Source: Arthrobacter sp. Alg241-R88
GTDB lineage: Bacteria; Actinomycetota; Actinomycetes; Actinomycetales; Micrococcaceae
Direction: 5' to 3'
DNA: 64,000 nucleotides
Assembly: GCF_900537115.1 (NCBI RefSeq)
Contig: NZ_UNRG01000006.1
Location: forward strand, 230,746 to 294,745
In this document: positions 41,212-52,192 of the stretch, one piece after another
Layout: each line of letters starts with the position of its first letter
Numbering within the stretch: position 1 is the stretch's first letter
Translations under genes and position numbers: made by a program
The notes under the pieces: model-generated
Database searches by the model: none
The model's input: the letters and a program-made list of their open reading frames with translations, nothing else
What the model was told of the DNA's origin: nothing

Positions 41212-42486
41212 TTACTTGGAAGTGGTGGCGAGCCTGGGGTGGGCCAGCGCAGTGAGTTGGGGGATGCCGACACCGGCGAGCGCCTGCACTTCTTCCGCAC
41301 CGACGGCGCCGCACTGGACGCCACGCAGCACAAAGGCGGCCAGGGCCCGGGCCGTGGCGGGTTCGTCCATCACGCCGCCTTCGGTCTGCTCTACATAGTT
41401 CCGCAGCCGGGCTGCGGCGGCCGGAAGTCCCTGCCGGTAGAAGGCATAGGTGGCGGCGAAGCGGCTGGGCAGCTGGGCCGGGTGCAGGTCCCAGCCCTGG
41501 TAGTAGCCGCGTTCCAGCGACCGCCGGACCAGCCGGCCGTGCAGCTGCCAGGCGTTCTCCACGTTGTCGCCCACCGGGATGATGTTGGTGGATCCGTCCG
41601 AGAGCCGGATTCCGGTGCCCGCCACGGCGAGCTGCATGACTTCCTTGGCGAAGTCCGCCACCGGATGCTCCATGGACTGGTACTCCGCGGAGATCTGCAG
41701 GGACGCGGAATAGTCATACGTGCCGTAGTGCAGTCCGCTGATCCGGCCGGGGACGGCGTGCGGCAACTGTGCAACCGGTGACATCCCCTCGGGGCCGAGG
41801 ATCAGCTGGGGCGTTTCCACCTGCACCTCGAAGCGGAGCCGTCCGGCGGGGAGGGAATGGACTTCCTCCAGCCGGGACACGGCGTAGTCCATAGCCTTGA
41901 CCTGGGCCACGGTAGTCACTTTGGGCAGGGTCAGGACCAGCCCCTCCGGCAGCTCGCCGGCCGCGGCCAGGCCGGACACAAACAGGTCCAGCGTGCGCAG
42001 TCCGCGTGCCCTGGTGGGCGCCTCGAAACACTTGAAGCGGATGCCGATGAACGGGGGAGCGGAGCCGGCAGCGACGGCGGCGGCCACAGCGGAGGCCGCG
42101 GTGACAGCGGCGGCGTCCTCGGCGTCGTCGCCCCTGTCCCCGAAACCGTCCTCGAAGTCGAGGCGCAGGTCCTCGATGGGCTCACTCGCCAGCTTGGCTT
42201 GAACCCGCGGGGCAACAGCTTCCGCGAGGGCCGCGTCCTGGCCCAGCAGCGCGCCGAGCTTCGCCACGCCGCCGTGCGCTTCAACGGTATTCAGCGCCTC
42301 GGCGCCCCAGTCGGCAGCGAACGACGCCGTGAACCGGTCAGCGGGCACGTACACCGTGTGGACGGGCTGGCGGGAGCCGTCGTCGCCCGGGTAGTTCTGC
42401 TCCAGCAGCCGGTCCGTGGCGGCCAGCTGCCCGTCGATGTGCGCGAGGTCCCGCGGGGAGAGCGAGAACTTGGGTGTTGCCGGCAT
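41212..42486 (-). CDS. DUF6986 aldolase-like protein (HpcH/HpaI/CitE-related)
   Basis: A 424-residue protein that I assign to the DUF6986 family, with CitE/HpcH-like landmarks: DLRLDFEDGFGDRGDDAEDAA (acidic metal site, about residue 105), GIRFKCFEAPTRARGLRTLDLF, FEVQVETPQLILGPEG and ISGLHYGTYDYSASLQISAEYQSMEHP. The reaction is not known to me. A role in glyoxylate or ureidoglycolate disposal is inferred from its place, three bases after malate synthase and ten bases before the ureidoglycine aminohydrolase. Confidence 0.8.
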   Translation of the reverse strand: MPATPKFSLSPRDLAHIDGQLAATDRLLEQNYPGDDGSRQPVHTVYVPADRFTASFAADWGAEALNTVEAHGGVAKLGALLGQDAALAEAVAPRVQAKLASEPIEDLRLDFEDGFGDRGDDAEDAAAVTAASAVAAAVAAGSAPPFIGIRFKCFEAPTRARGLRTLDLFVSGLAAAGELPEGLVLTLPKVTTVAQVKAMDYAVSRLEEVHSLPAGRLRFEVQVETPQLILGPEGMSPVAQLPHAVPGRISGLHYGTYDYSASLQISAEYQSMEHPVADFAKEVMQLAVAGTGIRLSDGSTNIIPVGDNVENAWQLHGRLVRRSLERGYYQGWDLHPAQLPSRFAATYAFYRQGLPAAAARLRNYVEQTEGGVMDEPATARALAAFVLRGVQCGAVGAEEVQALAGVGIPQLTALAHPRLATTSK

Positions 42487-42489
42487 GCG

Positions 42490-44088
<1,599 letters not shown>

Positions 44089-44125
44089 TTCTGGTCCTTT
44101 CCTTGTACTGAAGTCAGGCAGTGAA

Positions 44126-45565
<1,440 letters not shown>

Positions 45566-45609
45566 TGAATGTCCTCCTGTAGGGCCCGGGACGGGCTTCT
45601 GATCGAATC

Positions 45610-45660
45610 CGAATGTTTTCGTATTATGGATATTATTATCTACCTAATGGAAATACAAGC
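45610..45660. promoter_or_regulatory. AT-rich divergent promoter region between malic enzyme and IclR genes
   Basis: A strongly AT-rich patch in an otherwise GC-rich region, containing GATA-N4-TATC and two related direct elements (TTATGGATA, TAATGGAAATA). Probably holds the promoters of both operons and the IclR operator. No single perfect site can be named. Confidence 0.45.
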
Positions 45661-45777
45661 CCATCTTGCTCTTCATCGCGTCTGCCGGGCCGGTGCTGTA
45701 TCTTGAGAGCATTAGGGCAATTCTTTTCACGATGCGGATAAGACTTGTCGGAATCCGAGTCCACAGGAGACTGGTAC

Positions 45778-46533
45778 ATGGCTGAGAAAGCCGCAGGTGG
45801 CGTCCAATCCGTTGAGCGCGTCTTCGAACTGCTGGAACTGATCACTGACGCCGGCGGCGATGTCACCCTCAGCGAGTTGTCCTCGTCCACGGACTTGCCG
45901 CTGCCTACAATCCACCGCCTGCTGCGCACCCTGGTCTCGCTGGGCTACATCCGCCAGCTGCCCAACCGGCGCTACGCCCTGGGTCCGCGGCTCATCCGCC
46001 TGGGCGAGGGAGCCAACAAGCAGCTTGGTGCCGTAGCCCGCCCACAGTTGAAAACGCTGGTGGACCGGCTGGGGGAGACCTCCAACATGGCCGTGCTCGA
46101 CTCGGACATGGTGATCTACGTGGCGCAGGTGCCCTCGCTGCACTCGATGCGCATGTTCACGGAGGTGGGCCGGCGTGCCCATACCCACGCCACCGGCGTC
46201 GGGAAGGCCATCCTGGCGCAGCTGGACGACGACACGGTCCGCGGCATCGTCACCCGTGCCGGGATGCCTACCCCCACGGCGAAGAGCATTGGCGACGTCG
46301 AGGAACTCCTGGCCGACCTCAAGCTCATCCGGGAACGCGGCTACTCCATTGACGAGGAGGAGCAGGAACTGGGCGTCCGCTGCTTCGCCATGGCGGTGCC
46401 CAACGCTCCGACCCCCACCGCAATTTCCGTTTCCGGTCCCGTGTCCCGGGTGGATGAGCACTTCGCGGACAAGGCCGTGCCGGTCCTCCGCGAAGCTGCC
46501 GAGGCCATCTCCCTGGAGCTCAATCGCAACTGA
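45778..46533 (+). CDS. IclR-family transcriptional regulator (AllR-like)
   Basis: A 251-residue regulator. Winged helix at about residues 8-70 (GGVQSVERVFELLELITDAGGDVTLSELSSSTDLPLPTIHRLLRTLVSLGYI) and an effector domain with RMFTEVGRRAHTHATGVGKAILAQL and RGYSIDEEEQELGVRCFAMAV. AllR-type IclR proteins respond to glyoxylate or allantoate, which fits the adjacent operon. ATG 45778 follows AGGAGA, and the TTG 33 bases earlier lacks a site. Confidence 0.9.
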   Translation: MAEKAAGGVQSVERVFELLELITDAGGDVTLSELSSSTDLPLPTIHRLLRTLVSLGYIRQLPNRRYALGPRLIRLGEGANKQLGAVARPQLKTLVDRLGETSNMAVLDSDMVIYVAQVPSLHSMRMFTEVGRRAHTHATGVGKAILAQLDDDTVRGIVTRAGMPTPTAKSIGDVEELLADLKLIRERGYSIDEEEQELGVRCFAMAVPNAPTPTAISVSGPVSRVDEHFADKAVPVLREAAEAISLELNRN

Positions 46534-46543
46534 TCCAACCCCT

Positions 46544-46608
46544 GGAGTTTTTGTCCAGATATGCAGGCTTTCAGGCACTTCAAACCTGCATAGCTGGACA
46601 AAAACTCC
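46544..46608. repeat. AGTTTTTGTCCA-family inverted repeat, copy B (terminator)
   Basis: Arms of 24 bases at 46544-46567 and 46585-46608 with one mismatch, core GGAGTTTTTGTCCAG and TATGCAGG. Between the convergent IclR and permease genes. Confidence 0.8.
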
Positions 46609-46614
46609 TAGGAT

Positions 46615-46663
46615 AACGCCGACGGCGGCCTGCTCCTTTCGGAAGCGGGCCGCCATCGGCGTT
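46615..46663. terminator. second hairpin between IclR and permease genes
   Basis: AACGCCGACGGCGGCC pairs with GGCCGCCATCGGCGTT with one mismatch and a 17-base loop. It immediately follows the copy-B repeat and lies just downstream of the permease stop. Confidence 0.65.
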
Positions 46664-46671
46664 CAATGGTG

Positions 46672-48177
46672 CTAGTGCTCTGACGCCTTTTCGGACGACT
46701 GGACGGGGACTTCCTTGCCATCACAGTCGATGAGCTTGCCGCCTTCGAAGCGGTCGCCGTCGGCCAGGCATTTCAGGTCCTCTTGCCGGACCACGCGTTC
46801 GGTGCCCGCCACAAACACCGACTGGTTCTCCGAGTTGCCCGCCTTGAGGTGGTTGAACAGCAGGTTCAGCAGGATGGCCATCACGGCGGCTGAGCTGATG
46901 CCGGAGTGGAAGATTGTGCCGAACCAGGACGGGAACTGGTCGTAGAAGCTGGGAGCGGCGATGGGGATCATGCCGAACCCGATGGACGCAGCCACGATGA
47001 TCAGGTTCATGTTGTTCTTGTACTCCACCTTGGAGAGGGTGCGGATGCCGCTCGCGGCCACCGTTCCAAAGAGTACGACGCCGGCGCCGCCCAGCACGGG
47101 GGTGGGCACCGCTGCGACCACCCGGCCCAGGACGGGCAGCAGGCCGAGGATCACCAGGATCAGGCCGCCGGCGCTGACCACGAAGCGGCTCTTGACGCCG
47201 GTGATGGCCACCAGGCCAACGTTCTGGGCGAAAGCGCTCTGGGTGAAGGAGTTGAACAGCGGGGAGATGGCGCTGGACAGCATGTCCGCACGCAGGCCGT
47301 CGCCAATCCGCTTGGAGTCCACCTTGGTACCCACGATCTCACCCACGGCGATGATGTCCGCCGAGGTTTCGGTCAGGGTCACCAGGATAACAATGAGCAT
47401 GGAGATGATGGCGGCGATCTCGAACACCGGCGGACCGAAGGCGAACGGCGTGGGGAAGGCGACGATCTCGCCCTGGCCCACCTTGGAGAAGTCCGCCATG
47501 CCGAAGGCGAAGGCGATCGCGGTGCCCAGGACCATCGCGAGCAGGATGGACAGCCGGGAGATCGCGGCGCTGCCCACCTTGCTCAGGAGCAGGACGATGG
47601 CCATGGTGGCTGCCGCCAGGCCGATGTTAGCCATGCTGCCGTAGTTCTCGGCAGTCCGGTTGCCGCCCATGGCCCAGTTGGCCGCCACGGGCATCAGGGT
47701 AAGCCCGATGGTGGTGATGACCGTTCCGGTGACCACCGGCGGGAAGAACCGGATGATCTTGGAGAAAAGCGGCGTGATCAGCAGGCCGATCAGCGAGGCC
47801 GCGATGACGGACCCGAACACAGCCTGGATTCCGCCTCCGCCGTGGACGATGGCAACCATGGTTGAAACACCCGCGAACGAGACACCCTGGACCAGTGGCA
47901 GCTGCGAGCCGAAGAACCGGACGCCGATGGTCTGCAGGATGGTGGCCAGGCCGCCCACGAAAAGGCAGGCGGCAATCAGCAGGCCGATGTCCTGCGAGGA
48001 CATTCCGGCGGCGGCGCCGATGATCAGTGGCGGGGCGATAATGCCGCCATACATCGTGAGGACGTGCTGGAAGCCGTACGCAAAAGTGCTGGCGATGGGG
48101 AGCCGCTGATCCTCGGGACGGGCCGGCTGCTTGCTTTTACCGGCGGCCGCAGCGGCCAGTTTCTTTCTGGTGTTCAT
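46672..48177 (-). CDS. NCS2 xanthine/uric acid permease
   Basis: A 501-residue membrane transporter with twelve or more helices in the nucleobase-ascorbate transporter fold. The NAT signature is QNVGLVAITG in SFTQSAFAQNVGLVAITGVKSR. PASTFAYGFQHVLTMYGGIIAPPLIIG and GLTLMPVAANWAMGG are typical of uracil-xanthine permeases of the PucJ/PucK and UapA branch. Position directly downstream of uricase points to urate or xanthine uptake. A hairpin repeat separates it from uricase, so it may have its own promoter. Confidence 0.9.
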   Translation of the reverse strand: MNTRKKLAAAAAGKSKQPARPEDQRLPIASTFAYGFQHVLTMYGGIIAPPLIIGAAAGMSSQDIGLLIAACLFVGGLATILQTIGVRFFGSQLPLVQGVSFAGVSTMVAIVHGGGGIQAVFGSVIAASLIGLLITPLFSKIIRFFPPVVTGTVITTIGLTLMPVAANWAMGGNRTAENYGSMANIGLAAATMAIVLLLSKVGSAAISRLSILLAMVLGTAIAFAFGMADFSKVGQGEIVAFPTPFAFGPPVFEIAAIISMLIVILVTLTETSADIIAVGEIVGTKVDSKRIGDGLRADMLSSAISPLFNSFTQSAFAQNVGLVAITGVKSRFVVSAGGLILVILGLLPVLGRVVAAVPTPVLGGAGVVLFGTVAASGIRTLSKVEYKNNMNLIIVAASIGFGMIPIAAPSFYDQFPSWFGTIFHSGISSAAVMAILLNLLFNHLKAGNSENQSVFVAGTERVVRQEDLKCLADGDRFEGGKLIDCDGKEVPVQSSEKASEH

Positions 48178-48262
48178 GGCAGACTTTCTTGGTTCATGGC
48201 AGACGACATTGTCTGGCTAACGGGGTCTGGCTAACGGGTGTTGCGGAAAGGCGTGGGTGAAA

Positions 48263-48335
48263 GCCCGGAGTTTTTGTCCACGTATGCGGACTTTAAGGGT
48301 CCTGAGGTCGTCGTATCTGGACAAAAACTCCGGGC
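48263..48335 (-). repeat. AGTTTTTGTCCA-family inverted repeat, copy C
   Basis: Eighteen-base perfect arms GCCCGGAGTTTTTGTCCA (48263-48280) and complement (48318-48335) with a 37-base interior that keeps the TATGCGGA/TCGTATC remnants. It lies between uricase and the permease, both on the minus strand. Confidence 0.8.
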
Positions 48336-48360
48336 CTGAAAAGGTTCTCGGTGGTGCTGC

Positions 48361-49269
48361 CTAGCAGAAGCCGGCGATGCCGGACCAGGCGATGCCCGCC
48401 GGGGTGGCGTCGTCGCGCTGGACGGTGGCCTCGATCAGGCCGTAGGGGCGGTCCGCGGCGTAGAAGACTTCGTTGGGGTTGTCGAGACCGAAGGGTGAGA
48501 GGTCCACGAGGAAGTGGTGCTTGTTGGGCATGGAGAACTTGATCTCGTCGATCTCGCTGTGGGCTTCCAATACCTTGGTGCCCATGTCGAACAGGGTTTG
48601 CTGCAGGGCGTGGGAGTACTTCTCGGTGAAGCCTTCCAGCAAAAGTCCCTTGACGTCGTCGTAGCTCTTGTTGAAGTCCAGGGCGCTGAAATCGGTTCCG
48701 GTCTTGAACCGCCAACGCGCCGAGACGTCGGTGGCCAGGATGCGGTCGGTGGTCTCCTGCAGGGTGGTGTACCTGTCCTTGGGGTAGCCCACGAAGCCTG
48801 ACTGGGTGGACTTCAGGACAGTCAGGTCCTTGAGTCCGGAGATGAGGTGGGTGGTGGCGCCGTCGCGGACCAGGACCGCGGTGCGCACTTCCTGGCCGTT
48901 GCGCACGAAGGAGTGGTCGTGCTCCGTGCCGTGGGCCTGGATCCGGTCCCAGCTGTAGGACTCGGCCTCCCAGCGGCCGCCGGTCACCCAGTCGAAGCTG
49001 GAGGTGAAGTGCTCGCCCAGCCGCAGCAGGAACGCCTCCGGGGAGCCCACGCCGTCGCGGGCGAAGGCATAGATGGTGTTTTTCTGGGTGTCGGTGGCCA
49101 CTACGTGGGCGTTGTCGCCTTCGAGGTGTGCGGCCGAAAAATCCCCCCGCAGCTGCGAGGTGACGTTGAGGTCTTCGATTTCGTGGCGGTCGCTGTCGCG
49201 GGTGATCTTGACGACCCGGACCTCGGCTTTTCCGTACTGGTTTTCGCCGAGGATGATTTTGCTGCTCAT
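48361..49269 (-). CDS. uricase (factor-independent urate hydroxylase)
   Basis: A 302-residue cofactor-free oxidase converting urate, O2 and water to 5-hydroxyisourate and H2O2. Catalytic residues are K14 (QYGKAEVRVVKI) and T59 (VVATDTQKNTIYAFARD), with the conserved PNKHHFLVDLSPFGLDNPNEVFYAADRPYGLIEAT segment. Length equals the well known Arthrobacter globiformis enzyme and the sequence looks very similar. A palindrome 25 bases upstream and an intrinsic terminator on the same strand about 100 bases upstream suggest tight control. H2O2 disposal must be elsewhere. Confidence 0.96.
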   Translation of the reverse strand: MSSKIILGENQYGKAEVRVVKITRDSDRHEIEDLNVTSQLRGDFSAAHLEGDNAHVVATDTQKNTIYAFARDGVGSPEAFLLRLGEHFTSSFDWVTGGRWEAESYSWDRIQAHGTEHDHSFVRNGQEVRTAVLVRDGATTHLISGLKDLTVLKSTQSGFVGYPKDRYTTLQETTDRILATDVSARWRFKTGTDFSALDFNKSYDDVKGLLLEGFTEKYSHALQQTLFDMGTKVLEAHSEIDEIKFSMPNKHHFLVDLSPFGLDNPNEVFYAADRPYGLIEATVQRDDATPAGIAWSGIAGFC

Positions 49270-49293
49270 GGTCTGTTCCCAACTTCCGGTAAG

Positions 49294-49309
49294 TGGAACC
49301 TAGGTTCCA
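49294..49309. promoter_or_regulatory. palindromic operator upstream of uricase
   Basis: TGGAACCTAGGTTCCA is a perfect 16-bp palindrome, 25 bases before the uricase ATG. The TGGAA/TTCCA half-sites recur in the palindrome at 49578-49592. Confidence 0.6.
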
Positions 49310-49368
49310 TCACTGAAATTAAGCGCGCATTTCAAGCGCGTTTCCGGTGGAGCCGACCCAACAAAAAA

Positions 49369-49394
49369 GAGCCGGCATCCATTGATGCCAGCTC
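49369..49394 (-). terminator. intrinsic terminator on the minus strand upstream of uricase
   Basis: On the minus strand GAGCTGGCATC pairs with GATGCCGGCTC (one G-T pair) around a four-base loop and is followed by TTTTTT. It points toward uricase, about 100 bases before its start, so it would stop transcripts before the gene. It could be an attenuator or the end of a small RNA. Confidence 0.65.
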
Positions 49395-49424
49395 ATTACG
49401 ACCCTGCCTGCTGCTCCCAGGTTA

Positions 49425-49485
49425 CGTGACATACACCACGAATTGACATCCAGCGTAGCTCAGCAAACCGGTGGTGTACATCACA
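49425..49485. promoter_or_regulatory. two CRP/GlxR-like boxes in the uricase upstream region
   Basis: CGTGACATACACCACG (49425-49440) and GGTGGTGTACATCACA (49470-49485) each resemble TGTGA-N6-TCACA. They are inverted copies of one another, so the same bases could also pair as a long RNA stem on either strand. Confidence 0.4.
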
Positions 49486-49577
49486 AAGCGAAGATTCGAT
49501 TTGTGACCGGGGAGTGTGGGAACCGTTGACGAAGCAGCGGAGTGCCACCTAGGCCATTCCACATAGCAAAAGTTATT

Positions 49578-49592
49578 TTCCATTTTATGGAA
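49578..49592. promoter_or_regulatory. palindrome upstream of the 61-aa gene
   Basis: TTCCATTTTATGGAA is a perfect 6-3-6 inverted repeat 28 bases before the ATG at 49621. Its half-sites match those of the palindrome before uricase. Confidence 0.5.
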
Positions 49593-49620
49593 CTACTTCA
49601 ACCCCTCGGAGGAGGATCAG

Positions 49621-49806
49621 ATGTACCAGCAGGACACGACGCCGGTTGCACCGGCACAAACGGCGGCACCCTCAGTCCAGGAGTTCTACCTCCCCCTTGG
49701 CGGCGGAACGGATCCGGACTTCTATTTGCCGGCCGACCGGGATCATGTCCCTGGGCGTTTCTCGCGTTGGGTCCACGCGCTGCCGGGCTTCGGCAAGCGC
49801 CCCTAG
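49621..49806 (+). CDS. small hypothetical protein in the purine cluster (61 aa)
   Basis: A 61-residue protein, MYQQDTTPVAPAQTAAPSVQ followed by EFYLPLGGGTDPDFYLPADRDHVPGRFSRWVHALPGFGKRP. It contains two similar FYLP motifs (EFYLPLGGG, DFYLPADRD). A very strong ribosome site (GGAGGAGGATCAG) precedes the ATG, so it is likely translated. There is no membrane segment or known domain. It is divergent from uricase and shares TTCCA-type palindromes with it, which suggests co-regulation with purine catabolism. Function unknown. Confidence 0.65.
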   Translation: MYQQDTTPVAPAQTAAPSVQEFYLPLGGGTDPDFYLPADRDHVPGRFSRWVHALPGFGKRP

Positions 49807-49835
49807 CGAAGCTGGCGCCGCGGGTTGCGGCCAAA

Positions 49836-49893
49836 TCGACGGTTCCCTGCGCGCTCGATGATGCGGATCGTCGGGTACGCAGGGAACCGTCGA
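49836..49893. terminator. hairpin between the 61-aa gene and the amidohydrolase gene
   Basis: Perfect 16-base arms TCGACGGTTCCCTGCG and complement with a 26-base loop, framed by weaker GCGCC/GGCGC pairing. It ends both convergent transcripts. Confidence 0.7.
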
Positions 49894-49907
49894 AACGGCG
49901 GCGCCGC

Positions 49908-51281
49908 CTAGCCGTTCACCAGCCGCCGGGCCGCCGCGGAGTGCTCGGCGATGAGCCCGGCAACATCCAGTCCGGGGATCTGCCCGTCCACCACGCGCCA
50001 CTGCCCGCCCACCATCACCCGGTCGGCCCGGTCAGCAGCGCACAGCAGCAGCGCGGCAATTGGGTCGTGGCTGCCCGAAAAGCGCAGGTCGTCCAGCCGG
50101 AACAGCGCCAGGTCTGCCTGCATCCCGGGAGCAAGCTGGCCCAGCCCCGGACGCCCCAGGACGGCCGCTGAGCCCCGCGTGGCCCAGCCGAGCGCCCTTT
50201 CCACGGGAACATCCGCCCCGTAGCGCAACCGCTGGAGATACAGCGCCTGCCGCGCTTCCAGGATCATGTTCGAGGCATCATTCGACGCCGAGCCGTCCAC
50301 TCCCAGCCCCACCGGCACTCCGGCGTCCTCCAGTTCCAGGACGCGTGCCGTCCCCGACGCCAGCCGCATGTTTGAGGTGGGGCAGTGCGCGACGGCGGTG
50401 CCCGCGGCGCCCAGCCTGGCAATTTCCGCGTCGCTGAAATGGATTCCGTGGCCCAGCCAGGTGCGCTCCGTCAGCCAGCCCACACTGTCCAGGTAGTCAA
50501 CGGTCCGCAGCCCGAACATTTCACGGCAGAAGTCCTCCTCGTCCAGGGTCTCAGCCAGGTGGGTGTGCAGCCGCACGTCCAGCCGCTCGGCGAGCGCGGC
50601 GCTTTCGGCCATGATTTCCTTGGTCACCGAGAAGGGCGAGCACGGTGCCAAGGCAATCTGGATGACCGCGTCCTCACCGCGCTCGTGGTACCGGGCCACC
50701 AGGCGTTCGCTGTCGGCCAGTACCACCTCCGGTGCCTGCACGGTGGACTGGGGCGGCAGGCCGCCGTCGTCCGTTCCGAGGGTCATGGACCCGCGCGTCA
50801 GGGTGGCCCGCATTCCCAGCCGGCGCACCGCCTCAACCTGGATGTCGACGGCGTGCTCCAGGCCGCCGGGGAAGAGGTAGTGGTGGTCTGCTGCCGTGGT
50901 GCAGCCCGAGAGCAGGAGTTCGGCGAGTGCCACCGTGGTGGCGAGCTCAAGGTCCCGCGGCGTGAGCCGGGCCCAGACCGGATAGAGGTTCTGCAGCCAG
51001 GGGAACAAGGGTGCGTTAGCCACCGGACCCCAGGCGCGGGTGAGGGTCTGGTAGAAGTGGTGATGCGTGTTGATCAGGCCCGGCAGCAGCACGTGGCTTC
51101 CGGCGTTGAAGACCTCCGTGCATGGTTCCGCCGGGACTTGGCCCGAGCCGAGCACTTCCACGATGATTCCGCCGCTGACCACGAGTCCGCCGGAGGCGTC
51201 CAGGGTGTTGGCGGTGAAGGCGGCCTGCGGATTCCGGATCCAGAGGCGGGGAGCGGCGGCAGGGGCGGGAGGATGGGTCAT
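49908..51281 (-). CDS. 8-oxoguanine deaminase (amidohydrolase superfamily)
   Basis: A 457-residue zinc hydrolase. Metal ligands are in LPGLINTHHHFYQTLTRAW (HxHH), the central HTHLAE, a His in GHGIHFSD and the Asp in GLGVDGSASND. HCPTSNMRLASG is characteristic of the 8-oxoguanine deaminase / cytosine-like deaminase branch (SsnA/AtzB relatives). It probably yields urate from 8-oxoguanine, feeding uricase directly. It is divergent from the guanine deaminase gene across a 400-base regulatory region. Confidence 0.87.
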   Translation of the reverse strand: MTHPPAPAAAPRLWIRNPQAAFTANTLDASGGLVVSGGIIVEVLGSGQVPAEPCTEVFNAGSHVLLPGLINTHHHFYQTLTRAWGPVANAPLFPWLQNLYPVWARLTPRDLELATTVALAELLLSGCTTAADHHYLFPGGLEHAVDIQVEAVRRLGMRATLTRGSMTLGTDDGGLPPQSTVQAPEVVLADSERLVARYHERGEDAVIQIALAPCSPFSVTKEIMAESAALAERLDVRLHTHLAETLDEEDFCREMFGLRTVDYLDSVGWLTERTWLGHGIHFSDAEIARLGAAGTAVAHCPTSNMRLASGTARVLELEDAGVPVGLGVDGSASNDASNMILEARQALYLQRLRYGADVPVERALGWATRGSAAVLGRPGLGQLAPGMQADLALFRLDDLRFSGSHDPIAALLLCAADRADRVMVGGQWRVVDGQIPGLDVAGLIAEHSAAARRLVNG

Positions 51282-51682
51282 GGGGTGTCCTTGTCTGAGC
51301 GCAGGTGCGGTATTTCCAGCTCAGTGAGGCCCTGTCTGCTGATCCAGGTACCGGCGGCTGTGGGCAGCGGCGGTGCCATCAGAGTAGGGAACAAGCCTGA
51401 CCTGCGTCAACGTCCTCACAATGTGACCGGCGGCGGCCGGCCGGTGAAGCGCACGTAATCTAGATTTCACATTGCGGAATAAAGTTTTCAGAAAACTATG
51501 GCGCGGGCCACAATCCGGTGCTAATCTCGATTTTGCCAAAGGCGGGCACCCGGACTTCGGGAAGCTATCTACCAGGCGCAACTTAACCTTCACAGCACAT
51601 GCTGAAGCCTGGTAACCGTCGCACCTGGTTCTACTGGTCCTGCAAGCGGCAACAGGCTTCCCGGCAATAAGGAAGTCGCATC
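51282..51682. other. 401-bp divergent intergenic region in the purine cluster
   Basis: No gene seen. It holds candidate sites TCACAATGTGA (51416-51426) and AGTTTTCAGAAAACT (51483-51497, 6-3-6 palindrome) and the AT-rich stretch around 51455-51500. It probably contains promoters of both flanking genes and perhaps a 5' leader of the guanine deaminase operon. Confidence 0.5.
51483..51497. promoter_or_regulatory. AGTTTTCAGAAAACT palindrome
   Basis: A perfect 6-3-6 inverted repeat in the region between the two deaminase genes. Position and symmetry fit an operator. The regulator is unknown. Confidence 0.45.
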
Positions 51683-52177
51683 ATGAGTACCACCGTCACG
51701 GCCGAGGAATTTTTGGCCAGATCCATCCGGCTGGCAACGGCCAACGTCCTGAACAGCGGCGGCCCCTTCGGCGCCATGATCGTCACCGCGGACGGCAAAA
51801 CGTTCGACGGCGTCAACCGCGTCACTGCGGACAACGATCCCACGGCCCACGCCGAAGTCACTGCAATCCGCACCGCCTGCCGCGAACTCGGCACCTTCGA
51901 CCTCAGCGGCGCCGTCCTCTACACCAGCTGCGAGCCATGCCCCATGTGCCTGGCTTCCGCACTCTGGGCCCGCGTCGAGCGGGTGGTCTTCGCCGCGGAC
52001 CGGCACGACGCCGCCTCTGTCGGCTTCGATGACGCCGTCTTCTACGAATACTTCGACAACCAGGACAGGGATTCCCTGATGCCGGTATCCAAGCTGGAGC
52101 TGGGCGATCCCCAGGCCCCTGCCCCGCTGGAGCCGTTCAACACCTGGAACACGCTTGAATCCAGGATCGACTACTAG
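51683..52177 (+). CDS. guaD: guanine deaminase (cytidine-deaminase fold)
   Basis: A 164-residue zinc deaminase. Active site H56-A-E58 (THAHAEVTAIR region) and the PCPMC zinc motif with C86 and C89 (TSCEPCPMCLASALWARVERVVFA). The C-terminal FYEYFDNQDRD fits Bacillus GuaD-type guanine deaminases rather than tRNA adenosine deaminases. It converts guanine to xanthine plus ammonia. The purine permease gene follows after 15 bases. Confidence 0.9.
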   Translation: MSTTVTAEEFLARSIRLATANVLNSGGPFGAMIVTADGKTFDGVNRVTADNDPTAHAEVTAIRTACRELGTFDLSGAVLYTSCEPCPMCLASALWARVERVVFAADRHDAASVGFDDAVFYEYFDNQDRDSLMPVSKLELGDPQAPAPLEPFNTWNTLESRIDY

Positions 52178-52192
52178 GCCCGGCGGCTCATC

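Noticed and set aside
48293..49282. Arg/Pro-rich frame overlapping uricase on the same strand
   Set aside because: Arginine-rich shifted frame typical of GC-rich shadows; uricase is certain in the other frame.
49395..49500. Small SRP-like RNA or a named riboswitch upstream of uricase
   Set aside because: Some short similarity to SRP RNA was suspected, but the conserved core is not present and no known riboswitch core is matched; only the terminator is supported.
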